Notes under the pieces: generated by a model | Databases searched by the model: none | Told to the model about the DNA's origin: nothing | The model's input: the letters and a program-made list of their open reading frames with translations, nothing else | Shown: piece after piece, positions 24,513 to 32,797 of the stretch | How positions within the stretch are numbered: position 1 is the stretch's first letter | Layout: every line of letters begins with the position of its first letter | Assembly (NCBI GenBank): GCA_905214955.1 | Contig: CAJMON010000002.1 | Span: forward strand, 27,281 to 91,280 | Direction of reading: 5' to 3' | Length of the DNA: 64,000 bases | Source of the DNA: an uncultured bacterium | Lineage (GTDB): Bacteria; Bacillota; Clostridia; Lachnospirales; Lachnospiraceae | Position numbers and translations under genes: made by a program

Positions 24513-26288
24513 TTATTTTGCTGCTGCCGGATTTAATTTTTTGGTACGGATTTCTTCTTTCAGCATGGAAAGGAACTCTTCCATTCCAACGGTTGTTGTA
24601 TTCTGCTCTCCGTGAAGTCGGTAGCTGACCGTTCTGTCTTTGACTTCGTTTTTACCAAGAATAATCAGATACGGAACCTTTTCTACCTGGGCAGCTCTTA
24701 CACGGTAGCCAAGCTTCTCGGCTCGCTCATCAATCTCAATGCGGATGCCGTTGTTGTCCAGGTAATCATACAGCTCATGGGCATAAGCATTCAGTTCTTC
24801 ATCTTCGTTCTTTACCGGAAGAATTCTTGCCTGGGAAGGAGCCAGCCACAGCGGCAGATTTCCTTTGGTCTCTTCCAGAATGTAGGCCATGAAACGGTCC
24901 AGAGAACCAAGGATCGCTCTGTGGAGAACCACAGGAGTCTTCTTGGTGCCGTCTTTGTCAATGTAAGACAGGTTGAATTTTGCCGGGAGGCAGAAATCCA
25001 GCTGGCAGGTGGAAAGAGTGTATTCGTTTCCGATGGCTGGTTTTACGTTTACATCCAGTTTCGGGCCGTAGAAAGCTGCTTCACCGATTTCTTCGGTATA
25101 GTTAATGCCAAGATCGTTTAATACTTTTCTTAAGGCATTTTCTGCATTGTTCCACATTTCATCGTCATCATGGTATTTTACCTTATCTGCCGGGTCTCTT
25201 AAGGAAAGAACGCAGCGGTAATCGGTGATGTTGAAATCTTTGTAGGTATCAAAGATCAGGTCAACCACTCGTGAGAACTCTGCTTCGATCTGATCCGGTG
25301 TTACGAACAGGTGGGCATCGTTCTGGCAGAAATGACGTCCTCTCTCAATTCCCTTTAAGGTTCCGCTGGCTTCAAAACGGAAGTCATGGGCAATCTCACC
25401 GATACGGATCGGAAGATCCTTATAAGAATGCATCTGGTTTGCATAAATCATCATGTGATGCGGACAGTTCATAGGACGCAGGACGAAGGACTCTCCCTCT
25501 ACTTCCATTGCCGGGAACATGTTATCTTTGTAGTGATCCCAGTGGCCGGAAGTCTTGTACAGATTGACTGTACCAACGCAGGGAGTCATAACATGGTTGT
25601 AACCCAGTTTCCGCTCTTTTTCTTTGATGTAGTTCTCCAGTTCCTGCCATACGGTATATCCCTTGGGAAGGAACATGGGAAGGCCACGCCCAACCAGATC
25701 ATCGGTCATGAACAGACCCATTTCTTTTCCGATTTTTCTATGGTCACGCTCTTTTGCTTCTTCCAGAAGTTTTAAATGCTCTTCCAGCTCTTCTGCTGTG
25801 GGGAAGCAGACACCATAAATTCTCTGCATAACGTGGTTGTTTGCATCGCCCTTCCAATAAACGCCGGAATATTTGATCAGCTTGAAGTTTTTGCATAATT
25901 TAGTACTCTCTACGTGAGGTCCGCGGCACAGGTCTGTGAAATCTCCCTGATCGTATACGGTGATGTTTCCATCTTCCAGTCCGTCGATCAGATCCAGCTT
26001 GTACTCATCGCCTTTGAACATTTCCAGTGCTTCTGCCTTGGAAACTTCCCGTCTGTAAATCTTCTTTCCTTCTTTACAGATCTTTTTCATTTCTTTTTCA
26101 ATGGCTGCAATCACTTCATCGTTGACTGCCATGTCGCCAAGATCGATGTCATAATAGAATCCTTCTTTGACAACCGGTCCTACCCAGAATTTTGCCTGGG
26201 GATACAGATGCTTCACTGCCTGGGCCATCACATGGGCACAGGAATGGTTCAGCGTGTTTAATCTCTCGTCTGCTTTAAAATCTACCAT
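24513..26288 (-). CDS. thrS: Threonyl-tRNA synthetase lacking the N-terminal TGS domain
   Basis: Charges tRNA-Thr. At 591 residues it is about 50 shorter than typical ThrRS. It begins almost at once with the editing domain (LNTLNHSCAHVMAQAVKHLY), whose HxxxH-type residues remove mischarged serine; there is no room for a TGS domain. The class II catalytic core is complete: motif 2 region GSLDRFMAYILEET, MNCPHHMMIYANQMHSY with the zinc Cys-His, and FRFEASGTLKGIERGRHF. The anticodon-binding domain is at the C-terminus (RILPVKNEDEELNAYAHELY). A good AAAGGAAG precedes the ATG. Expression is controlled by the T-box at 26456-26743. Confidence 0.96.
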   Translation of the reverse strand: MVDFKADERLNTLNHSCAHVMAQAVKHLYPQAKFWVGPVVKEGFYYDIDLGDMAVNDEVIAAIEKEMKKICKEGKKIYRREVSKAEALEMFKGDEYKLDLIDGLEDGNITVYDQGDFTDLCRGPHVESTKLCKNFKLIKYSGVYWKGDANNHVMQRIYGVCFPTAEELEEHLKLLEEAKERDHRKIGKEMGLFMTDDLVGRGLPMFLPKGYTVWQELENYIKEKERKLGYNHVMTPCVGTVNLYKTSGHWDHYKDNMFPAMEVEGESFVLRPMNCPHHMMIYANQMHSYKDLPIRIGEIAHDFRFEASGTLKGIERGRHFCQNDAHLFVTPDQIEAEFSRVVDLIFDTYKDFNITDYRCVLSLRDPADKVKYHDDDEMWNNAENALRKVLNDLGINYTEEIGEAAFYGPKLDVNVKPAIGNEYTLSTCQLDFCLPAKFNLSYIDKDGTKKTPVVLHRAILGSLDRFMAYILEETKGNLPLWLAPSQARILPVKNEDEELNAYAHELYDYLDNNGIRIEIDERAEKLGYRVRAAQVEKVPYLIILGKNEVKDRTVSYRLHGEQNTTTVGMEEFLSMLKEEIRTKKLNPAAAK

Positions 26289-26455
26289 TTTTCTTTCTTC
26301 CTTTCTGTTTTTTCCCGGTCTGGACGATGAAAAAAGAATCTCGCAATCAGCGGGATTCGCCGCCTGCGGCGGGTCGCTTTAGCGGCATACTTCTCTACAG
26401 CCGCAGTGTGATCTCCGCGGAGCGTTTTTTGTTTCATAGGAGGCAATTTTCTATG
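26289..26455 (-). other. Structured spacer between T-box terminator and thrS
   Basis: Past the T-box terminator the leader holds further dyads: GTTTCATAG (26431-26439) with CTATGAAAC (26451-26459), the perfect palindrome CTCCGCGGAG (26412-26421), and a GC-rich CGCCGC/GCGGCG hairpin near 26359-26371. No credible gene. Function unknown; it might affect translation or readthrough. Confidence 0.45.
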
Positions 26456-26743
26456 AAACAAGAAAAGCCCCCTGTCCAGACACTGTATCTGCACAAGGGG
26501 CGATAAGAAGCTAAAATTCTACCGCGGTTCCACCCTTTTTATTGCCAAGCATATCAATAATTGGTCCAGTGGACCAATTTTGATTTCCTATGGAAATATC
26601 TCATTTAGATGATAACGGAATCACCGGACCGGATTAGGGCCGCTCAGAGCTGGTCTTCCCAAACACCGGTTTCTAAGGTACTTCCACCTTTTGTACCTCT
26701 CTCTGGAGAACCTTCTGCCTGGTACTCTTCTCTTCAATGCGTT
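26456..26743 (-). promoter_or_regulatory. T-box riboswitch (tRNA-Thr) of thrS
   Basis: The T-box sequence GGGTGGAACCGCGG (minus strand, 26522-26535) matches the consensus that pairs with the uncharged tRNA 3' end. It is followed by a terminator with stem GCCCC (and ACAAG/CTTGT; arms 26467-26475 and 26493-26501) and a T run. Upstream lies a long Stem I region (about 26560-26740). A GAAACC stretch contains a possible ACC threonine specifier at 26668-26670; this specifier call is tentative. Thr specificity is mainly inferred from the downstream gene. Confidence 0.9.
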
Positions 26744-26749
26744 AGTTCT

Positions 26750-26778
26750 AGTATATTTCACGTATTCGGAAATGTCAA
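26750..26778 (-). promoter_or_regulatory. sigma-A promoter of the thrS T-box transcript
   Basis: Minus-strand TTGACA (26773-26778), 17 bp, TATACT (26750-26755). Confidence 0.82.
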
Positions 26779-26809
26779 GGACTTTCCTAATGCCTAATGC
26801 CGCCCGCCG

Positions 26810-28468
26810 TCAGGTCAGATAACATGATAGCGGTTTGATGGAAGGATTGTAAGTCTCCGGGTGGGTGGAGATGTTGGGATAGCCATTCCAGAGATTTTTA
26901 TGGGAGGCTATGTAATACGACACAACACGGTTCGTATCATCCGAAACGATATTGCCTGCCTGATCCAGCATCTTGTTGCATTGTATGCTGCTGCCAATAT
27001 GCTGCTCCGCTAGAATTCCAATAAACTCTTCCAGAAATTCCGTGTGCTTTTTCATGTTGGAATCGTAGTTTTTGATGCAGATGGAAATGCCTCTGTCATT
27101 GTAATAACTCTGATAAAATTTGCTGTTTTCATTTTGCAGGTCCGTATAAACGTCAACTATGGTATCATAATACAGCGTTTTACTGCCATCGCTATAAGCA
27201 TCTCCTGCATTTTTCATGCCTCCGATTGCATACTCGTCTGCCGCTTTTGTATAAGGGTCTTCTTCAAACCAAATTGGAAAAATTTCTCTTTCAATATCAT
27301 TGGTATATTCCCCATATAGGGGTGGATTATACGGAGCGGTTACATCTACGTGATACCATTTGCCATCCAGCTCTACTACATTCCAGGCGTGGTTCAGTTT
27401 GGTGCTGGAAACGATCTTGCAGGGAACATCCAACAGCCACATAAATTCCTGATACATACTGGCTGTATTGATGCATACACCTTTATCAATTCCAAGCCAG
27501 GTTCCATCTTTTGAATGAGAATCCCCATAGGTGATGCTTGTCTGCATCCATACAGCAATTTCCCGTGCTTTCACATAATCCGGCTGGCCAAGAATACCAA
27601 GCTCTTTAAACAGATCATATACTCTGTCGTAAGATTCTGTATAATACTTGTAAGGACGCAGATTCGATTTGGATGTCACATAATACGTTCCGTATTCTAA
27701 ATAGTAGAGTTCTGTTCCTTCCAGCCAGTAGGGATATTCATGCAGAGTTCCTTTGGTTCTGGTGTTCCCATGTTTTAAATTGAAGATATCAATTCGTGCT
27801 TCCAATGGAACTTCATAGCTGTTGAACATTGCCGCAACGGTATCGCCATTGGAAAGCGTCTTCATGGTATTATCAGGAACATCTCTATATTTTTTCTTGT
27901 TGGGCAGTCCAGGCTTTTCGTCTGCTTTCGATGCCTTCATTACTTTTACAGCAGAAACAAAGGTCTTTCCATTGACTGCAGCCATAATTTTTGCAGTACC
28001 GCTTTTCTTTGCCGTCACCACACCTTTTGAATTCACAGACGCAATACTGGGCTTGCTGGATTTCCATTTTACACGGCTGATGGTATAAAGAACCGACAGC
28101 TGTTTTTTGCTTCCAGCCGTAAGCTGTAGCTTTGCATTGCTGATTTTTGGCGTTTTTACAACAACAGAACATTTATACTTTTTCCCTTTATAAGAAGCAG
28201 TGATCACCGTCTTTCCTGCTTTTTTCGCAGTTACAAGTCCCTTTTTGCTGACAGAGGCAACCGCCTTATTCTTACTGGACCACAAAACTTTTTTTGCTCC
28301 TGTAAGCTTTAAGGTGTAACGGTCCTTTACTGCCAACGTAAGTGATTTTTTGTTTAACGAGATCGAAGCTGCATTGGCTGTAACAGCCGTTGGCACCACT
28401 GGCGTATATGCTGCGGCCCCTACAGCTATCAGAATCACCGCCAGAAATTTCCAATATTTTTTCAACAT
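26810..28468 (-). CDS. Exported protein with bacterial Ig-like repeats and a transglutaminase-like domain
   Basis: A 552-residue secreted protein. Signal peptide at 1-33 (FLAVILIAVGAAAYTPVV). Two BIG2 Ig-like domains follow (about 35-105 and 105-180), each with the VTAKKxGxxxI motif (SKKGLVTAKKAGKTVITASY and NSKGVVTAKKSGTAKIMAAV). A transglutaminase-like fold lies at about 300-420: the catalytic Cys in IDKGVCINTASMYQEF, His in LNHAWNVVELDGKWYHVD and the following Asp. The remaining 130 residues are unassigned. Substrate unknown: peptidase or cross-linking of surface proteins is possible. It has its own promoter and a GAGGGAG ribosome site. No sortase motif or transmembrane anchor is visible. 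Confidence 0.86.
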   Translation of the reverse strand: MLKKYWKFLAVILIAVGAAAYTPVVPTAVTANAASISLNKKSLTLAVKDRYTLKLTGAKKVLWSSKNKAVASVSKKGLVTAKKAGKTVITASYKGKKYKCSVVVKTPKISNAKLQLTAGSKKQLSVLYTISRVKWKSSKPSIASVNSKGVVTAKKSGTAKIMAAVNGKTFVSAVKVMKASKADEKPGLPNKKKYRDVPDNTMKTLSNGDTVAAMFNSYEVPLEARIDIFNLKHGNTRTKGTLHEYPYWLEGTELYYLEYGTYYVTSKSNLRPYKYYTESYDRVYDLFKELGILGQPDYVKAREIAVWMQTSITYGDSHSKDGTWLGIDKGVCINTASMYQEFMWLLDVPCKIVSSTKLNHAWNVVELDGKWYHVDVTAPYNPPLYGEYTNDIEREIFPIWFEEDPYTKAADEYAIGGMKNAGDAYSDGSKTLYYDTIVDVYTDLQNENSKFYQSYYNDRGISICIKNYDSNMKKHTEFLEEFIGILAEQHIGSSIQCNKMLDQAGNIVSDDTNRVVSYYIASHKNLWNGYPNISTHPETYNPSIKPLSCYLT

Positions 28469-28541
28469 TTTCCATTACTCCCTCTTATTTTATTGAATGC
28501 ACATATTGATATTCCCAAATGATTGTTGCATGATTAAGAAG

Positions 28542-28570
28542 ATTATACCCTGTTTGGTATTATTTTACAA
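28542..28570 (-). promoter_or_regulatory. sigma-A promoter of the Ig-like/transglutaminase gene
   Basis: Minus-strand TTGTAA (28565-28570), 17 bp, TATAAT (28542-28547). Confidence 0.75.
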
Positions 28571-28621
28571 TCTTTCGTAAGCAGATCAAGTTGGACTTTG
28601 ACAGCTTTGCATACCATTTAT

Positions 28622-28669
28622 CAAAAAACGGCTGTATCCCAGCTATTTTTCGGGATCCCAGCCGTTTTT
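28622..28669 (-). terminator. Terminator after the alarmone synthetase/FnIII-remnant pair
   Basis: Stem AACGGCTG-ATCCC pairs with GGGAT-CAGCCGTT around an A/T-rich loop; on the minus strand it is followed by six T. It ends transcription from the 29.9-28.7 kb pair. Confidence 0.82.
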
Positions 28670-28707
28670 GTTGTAAAGCAGATATGTTCGTTACTTACGC
28701 ATAAAAG

Positions 28708-29037
28708 CTATGCCATGTATCCGCAGATATACGGAGTATAAAGAACAATACCGGATTTTGTTCTCTTAAATCCACGGATCATAAAGTTCAAATAATTTGT
28801 TTTTCCCTGGGTCAGCGTATAAGTCCAGGAAGTTCGATTTTTGTTTCGAATAACTTTTAATTTTTCAGGATCTTTTTCATACTGTGTTCCATAAATGACA
28901 TATCCGTCAGCGCCTGGAATCTCACTCCAGGAGAGTTCACATTTTCTGGCTTCTTTTTCTGGTGTCCATGTTCTGGATACATAAAATTGAACCACCTGCC
29001 GCTGGAACCCAATTCTATCTTGAGGAGGTGTTTTCAC
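28708..29037 (-). pseudogene. Fibronectin type III-like fragment, probable remnant of a surface protein
   Basis: A 109-residue frame. Residues about 33-105 read like one FnIII domain (ELSWSEIPGADGYVIYGTQY, then TSWTYTLTQGKTNYLNFMIR). There is no signal peptide, and the only start is a GTG at 29037 without a convincing ribosome site. An in-frame stop lies directly upstream. Such domains normally sit at the C-terminus of large secreted proteins, so I read it as a leftover. A genuine small protein translated by reinitiation after the synthetase gene (13 bp upstream) is the alternative. Confidence 0.5.
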
Positions 29038-29049
29038 ACTGATTTTCTA

Positions 29050-29853
29050 TCACGATACCGACTGTGCCCGGTATCCTTCTGCCAATGTATCCAGCTCTCT
29101 GCCGAATCGCTGCAGCTGTTCTAGGTTTTCTTCTTTATAGATCCGGTAAAATTCGTCCTGGATCTTTAACATCTCCCGTTTACTGGTGAGATGGTACATA
29201 TTCTGGATATTATTGAGGATTTCAGCCACCACATTTGCCTGAATCTGGAAAGAATTCTGGGCATCCATGATTTCGCTCCTTACATTGGACATCTCAGCAT
29301 CTAAAACGATGATCGCGTCCGCAGCCTTAGATAGACGTAAACGGATATGATCTGGGATCTCTTTTTTATACTTGTACTGTAAGGAATGCTCAATTGTGGA
29401 CCAAAAGTCCATGGCAAGGGTCCGGATCTGGATTTCCACAGTCAGCTCTTTGGGACCCTTCAGGGTTTCCACGCAGTATCTGGCAATGATGTGATAACTG
29501 CGGTAGCCACTGTCTTTCATATGATTTATGTAGTCCTTTTCGCTGATGACTTTCAGGTCACTGCGTGCCCGGATGATGGCAACGACCTTTCCGATGTCTT
29601 CTACAAACTGGCAGATAATGCGGATGCCTGCGATGTCGTCCAGTTTTTCCTCGATTTCATCCAGCTCGATTTTCTTTCTCTGTGCTTTGTCTAAAATGCT
29701 GGAAATGGCTTTTACACGTCCTTTTACCTGCTCTATGGGGCAGTACAGTCCTTTTTCCCTGTGTTCCTGCATCAGATGCTCAAATTTCACAATCAGCTCT
29801 TTGACTGCAAGGTCATAGGGATCCAAAATTTCTTTCCATAACTGTATTTCCAT
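29050..29853 (-). CDS. Small alarmone synthetase (RelQ-type GTP pyrophosphokinase)
   Basis: Transfers pyrophosphate from ATP to GTP or GDP to make (p)ppGpp. From the ATG at 29853 (AAAGGAG upstream) it has 267 residues and only the synthetase domain; the HD hydrolase, TGS and ACT domains of Rel are absent. Seen: the ATP-binding helix region QVKGRVKAISSILDKAQRKK, DIAGIRIICQFVEDIGKV (the R-x-x region), SGYRSYHIIARY, the EIQIRTLAMDFWSTIEHSLQYK block and a C-terminal coiled coil. Its 5' end is divergent from ylbJ. Confidence 0.9.
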   Translation of the reverse strand: MEIQLWKEILDPYDLAVKELIVKFEHLMQEHREKGLYCPIEQVKGRVKAISSILDKAQRKKIELDEIEEKLDDIAGIRIICQFVEDIGKVVAIIRARSDLKVISEKDYINHMKDSGYRSYHIIARYCVETLKGPKELTVEIQIRTLAMDFWSTIEHSLQYKYKKEIPDHIRLRLSKAADAIIVLDAEMSNVRSEIMDAQNSFQIQANVVAEILNNIQNMYHLTSKREMLKIQDEFYRIYKEENLEQLQRFGRELDTLAEGYRAQSVS

Positions 29854-29965
29854 ATCGTAAAACACTCCTTTTACCATCGCTTGCACCGGAATTCCCGGCA
29901 CTAAAAATAATATATGCGGTCCTTTCAAAAAAAGAACCGTAAATTTCAGAATTTTCCCTCATAAA

Positions 29966-30937
29966 ATGAATCAGAACAAAAAGGTAAGGAAATCTGGCAT
30001 GTCTTTTTTATATCTGACAGTCCTCTTTGGAATGTTCCTGTTTTTACTGTGCTGCCCCGCAGACGGAATGCTGGCAGTCCACTATGGACTGCAGCTGTGG
30101 AGTGGGGCGCTGGTTCCTTCTCTTCTTCCTTTTTTGATTTTATCCGGATTTCTGGTGAAATCCGGGATGCTGCAGAAACTGTCTGGCCGCTTTCAAAGCA
30201 GCAGGATTCTCTCTGTGGAGGGAGTCTTTGCCGTTTTTGCGGGATTTCTCTGCGGCTTCCCTTCCGGCGCCAGAATCCTGGGGGATCTTAGGCGCAGCGG
30301 CCGGATTTCCAGAGATGAAGCCCAGACGCTGGTATGTTTCTGTAACAATGCAGGTCCTGGATTTGTGGTAAATTACCTGCTGTATGAAAAACTGGCAGGA
30401 GGGGATCCCTCGTTTCAAACACCGGCACTGGTGTGCATCTACGGAATCCCACTGTCTGCTCTTTTCTTTTCTCTTCTTTTTAAAGCATGGGCTTCCAGAT
30501 CTGCAAGTCCAAAAAATTTTTCTTTCCCAGTTCGAGAAAAGGCACCCAGAGCCCAAATCACCTTCGGTCTTCTGGATGCCTGTATCTATGACGCCTGTAT
30601 TACGATTTTAAAATTGGGCGGCTATATCGTCCTCTTTTGTATTCTCTCAGAAATGACCGCCCTTCTGCCCTTCCTTTCACCCAGAACATCTGCTATTCTC
30701 GCAGGTGTTTTAGAGCTTACCGGAGGAATCGACCGCATCTGCCTGGCATTTTCCAGACAGGAAGCCTTTCTTCTTGCCATTCCGCTTACCATCTTCGGAG
30801 GACTGTGTACCCTGGCTCAGACAGCCAGCGTGTTAAAAGGGTCTGGTCTTTCTCTCTATCCATACCTCATGGCCAAACTCCTGATGAGTCTGGCAGGCTT
30901 TGCAGGAGCGGCTTTCTGTTGTCTGATTCTCTTTTAA
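29966..30937 (+). CDS. ylbJ: YlbJ-like sporulation membrane protein
   Basis: A 323-residue integral membrane protein with about 8 helices and the nucleoside-recognition/gate-domain motif GFLCGFPSGARILGDLRRSG, then CFCNNAGPGFVVNYLL and LFGGLCTLAQTASVL. YlbJ in Bacillus is made in the mother cell and affects spore cortex formation. The gene stands next to coaD-rsmD, as in Bacillus, which supports the name. It is one of two plus-strand genes. No sporulation sigma promoter was identified with confidence. It is convergent with the coiled-coil gene at 30952, 14 bp away. Confidence 0.85.
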   Translation: MNQNKKVRKSGMSFLYLTVLFGMFLFLLCCPADGMLAVHYGLQLWSGALVPSLLPFLILSGFLVKSGMLQKLSGRFQSSRILSVEGVFAVFAGFLCGFPSGARILGDLRRSGRISRDEAQTLVCFCNNAGPGFVVNYLLYEKLAGGDPSFQTPALVCIYGIPLSALFFSLLFKAWASRSASPKNFSFPVREKAPRAQITFGLLDACIYDACITILKLGGYIVLFCILSEMTALLPFLSPRTSAILAGVLELTGGIDRICLAFSRQEAFLLAIPLTIFGGLCTLAQTASVLKGSGLSLYPYLMAKLLMSLAGFAGAAFCCLILF

Positions 30938-30951
30938 GCCTTAAAATAAGA

Positions 30952-31554
30952 TCAGTCCAGAGTCTCCTCATCCAGATCAGAGTTATCTGGCTCTGTCGTA
31001 TAATTGGTAGGAGCTGCCTGCGGGGAAAGCTCTCTGCGGTTTTTGTTTACGATGTCGTAGCAGGACTGGATGGAGTTGATAAAGTTGTTGTACTTGGTGC
31101 CGGCAGAGTCAATGGTATGGCTCATGATCTTTTCCAGATTGGCCAGCATCTCATCGGTGTAGGAAAGGGCACCCATGCGGATGTTGTTTGCATCGCTAGT
31201 GGCATTATCCAGGATCTGCTGTGCCTGTTGGTTGGTCCGGTCAAGAAGATCCTTTGCCTGCTCATTGGCCTGCTGCATCACTTCGCTCTCTTCCACCATC
31301 TTCTGGGTGCGCTCAGTAGCTTCTGCGATGAGCTTGTCTGCCTTTGCCTGGGCATCCTGAAGGATGGCATCCTTGTTGCTGATGATCTTCTGATAGCGCT
31401 TAATCTCATCCGGGGTCTTCATGCGGAGTTCTCTTAAAAGCTCTTCCAGCTCTTCTTTATTTACAACGATTTTGGTAGAGGACAGTGGCTGGAATTTACA
31501 GCTGTCCACATATTCTTCGATTTCTTCAATAATCTGTTCGATTCTGCTGCTCAT
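30952..31554 (-). CDS. DivIVA-like coiled-coil protein
   Basis: A 200-residue protein, mostly coiled coil from about residue 30 to 165 (LRMKTPDEIKRYQKIISNKD, QAKADKLIAEATERTQKMV). It begins with a short helical MSSRIEQIIEEIEEYVDSC and ends in an acidic, disordered tail. No signal peptide or membrane helix. It resembles the DivIVA/V-ATPase subunit H-like proteins encoded near coaD in related clostridia. Last gene of an rsmD-coaD operon. A cell-division or polar-scaffold role is plausible but not shown. Confidence 0.7.
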   Translation of the reverse strand: MSSRIEQIIEEIEEYVDSCKFQPLSSTKIVVNKEELEELLRELRMKTPDEIKRYQKIISNKDAILQDAQAKADKLIAEATERTQKMVEESEVMQQANEQAKDLLDRTNQQAQQILDNATSDANNIRMGALSYTDEMLANLEKIMSHTIDSAGTKYNNFINSIQSCYDIVNKNRRELSPQAAPTNYTTEPDNSDLDEETLD

Positions 31555-31575
31555 GATAACTCTCTCCTTATTTGT

Positions 31576-32064
31576 TTATTTATGCTTTTCCCATATTTTA
31601 TTATAAATCCGGTCTACCACTGCTCCGGGAACGAGTTTGGAAATGTCTCCGCCATAAGAAGCCACTTCTTTTACTGTAGAGGAGCTTAAATAAGCATATT
31701 CCAGACTGGTGGTCAGAAAAATGGTGTCGATGTCGGGATTTAATACACGGTTGGTCTGAGCCATCTGAAGCTCATAGTCAAAATCCGTAATCGCGCGCAG
31801 ACCGCGGACAATAAACTGTGCTCCGCTCTGCTTTGCAAATTCTACAGACAATCCTGAAAAGGACTCAATCCGTACATTGGGAAGGTCTTTTGTCACTTCC
31901 AGAAGTATCTTAACACGTTCTTCCACAGAAAACAACGGTGTTTTTGTATTATTATTCAAAACACCTACGATCAGTTCGTCCACTAAGGAGGAGGATCTGC
32001 GGATCACATCCAGGTGGCCATATGTCACCGGGTCGAAACTGCCCGGATAAACTGCTTTTCTCAT
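31576..32064 (-). CDS. coaD: Phosphopantetheine adenylyltransferase
   Basis: Fourth step of CoA synthesis: 4'-phosphopantetheine plus ATP to dephospho-CoA. 162 residues, typical length. Seen: YPGSFDPVTYGHLDVIRRS with the T/HxGH catalytic site, RGLRAITDFDYELQMA, and SLEYAYLSSSTVKEVASYGG (the ISSTxVR-like region). Overlaps rsmD by 4 bp. Confidence 0.97.
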   Translation of the reverse strand: MRKAVYPGSFDPVTYGHLDVIRRSSSLVDELIVGVLNNNTKTPLFSVEERVKILLEVTKDLPNVRIESFSGLSVEFAKQSGAQFIVRGLRAITDFDYELQMAQTNRVLNPDIDTIFLTTSLEYAYLSSSTVKEVASYGGDISKLVPGAVVDRIYNKIWEKHK

Positions 32065-32627
32065 AGATTTCTCTCCTGCGCTTTTCTTACGAACACGTGC
32101 TGGTTCGTCTTGTAGCGTTTTGTTTTTTCAACTGTAAATCCAAGCTCCTTCAGATATGCAAATGAGGTCTCAAGAGAAGCTTCTATTATAATCAAGGTTC
32201 CTTCATCCGCCAGATGGGAGTCAGCCAGATATTCCAGAACCTGCTTTTCCCACAGATGGTCATAGGGAGGATCCATAAAAATCATGTCAAATGTCTTTTT
32301 CCCTTCCAAGGAACGCAGTGCCTGCAAAACATCCATATTCACCACTTGTGCCCCATCTTTCAGACGGGTAAAGGTAAGGTTGTCCCGGATACAGTCTGCT
32401 GCTTTTTTGCCGTTTTCTACAAAAACAGCTTCTTTTGCCCCACGGCTTAATGCTTCGATGCCAATGGCACCGCTTCCGGCAAACAAATCCAGAAAACTGG
32501 CTTCATACAGATGATTCTGAAGCATATTGAATAAAGTTTCCTTGATCCGGTCCGTGGTAGGTCTGGTGTCCATGCCTGGAATGGTCTTTAAAGGAAGACT
32601 TCTGGCTTTTCCTGCGATTACTCTCAT
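32061..32627 (-). CDS. rsmD: 16S rRNA (guanine(966)-N(2))-methyltransferase
   Basis: Methylates G966 of 16S rRNA. 188 residues. Seen: the family start MRVIAGKARSLPL, TRPTTDRIKETLFNML, the SAM motif FLDLFAGSGAIGIEALSRGA and the catalytic DPPY in FDMIFMDPPYDHL. First gene of the rsmD-coaD-coiled-coil operon, behind a strong promoter. Confidence 0.95.
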   Translation of the reverse strand: MRVIAGKARSLPLKTIPGMDTRPTTDRIKETLFNMLQNHLYEASFLDLFAGSGAIGIEALSRGAKEAVFVENGKKAADCIRDNLTFTRLKDGAQVVNMDVLQALRSLEGKKTFDMIFMDPPYDHLWEKQVLEYLADSHLADEGTLIIIEASLETSFAYLKELGFTVEKTKRYKTNQHVFVRKAQERNL

Positions 32628-32677
32628 GTCTTTTTCCTTTGTGATTGGTTTTCCTGTTTTGATTACAGTCTTATCTT

Positions 32678-32707
32678 ATTATAGTAGTTTTCAGGTACCG
32701 CTGTCAA
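32678..32707 (-). promoter_or_regulatory. sigma-A promoter of rsmD-coaD
   Basis: Minus-strand TTGACA (32702-32707), 18 bp, TATAAT (32678-32683). Confidence 0.82.
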
Positions 32708-32738
32708 TTCTTTTTGCGAGAAAGTCTCCTTGCAGAAC

Positions 32739-32776
32739 AAAAAAAGGCCTTCCCGTTTTTCCTTGGAAAGCCTTTG
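32739..32776 (-). terminator. Terminator of the pst-phoU operon
   Basis: AAAGGC-TTCC pairs with GGAA-GCCTTT; on the minus strand a run of seven T follows the stem. Confidence 0.85.
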
Positions 32777-32797
32777 AAATACTGGTTTTTCCGGCGT

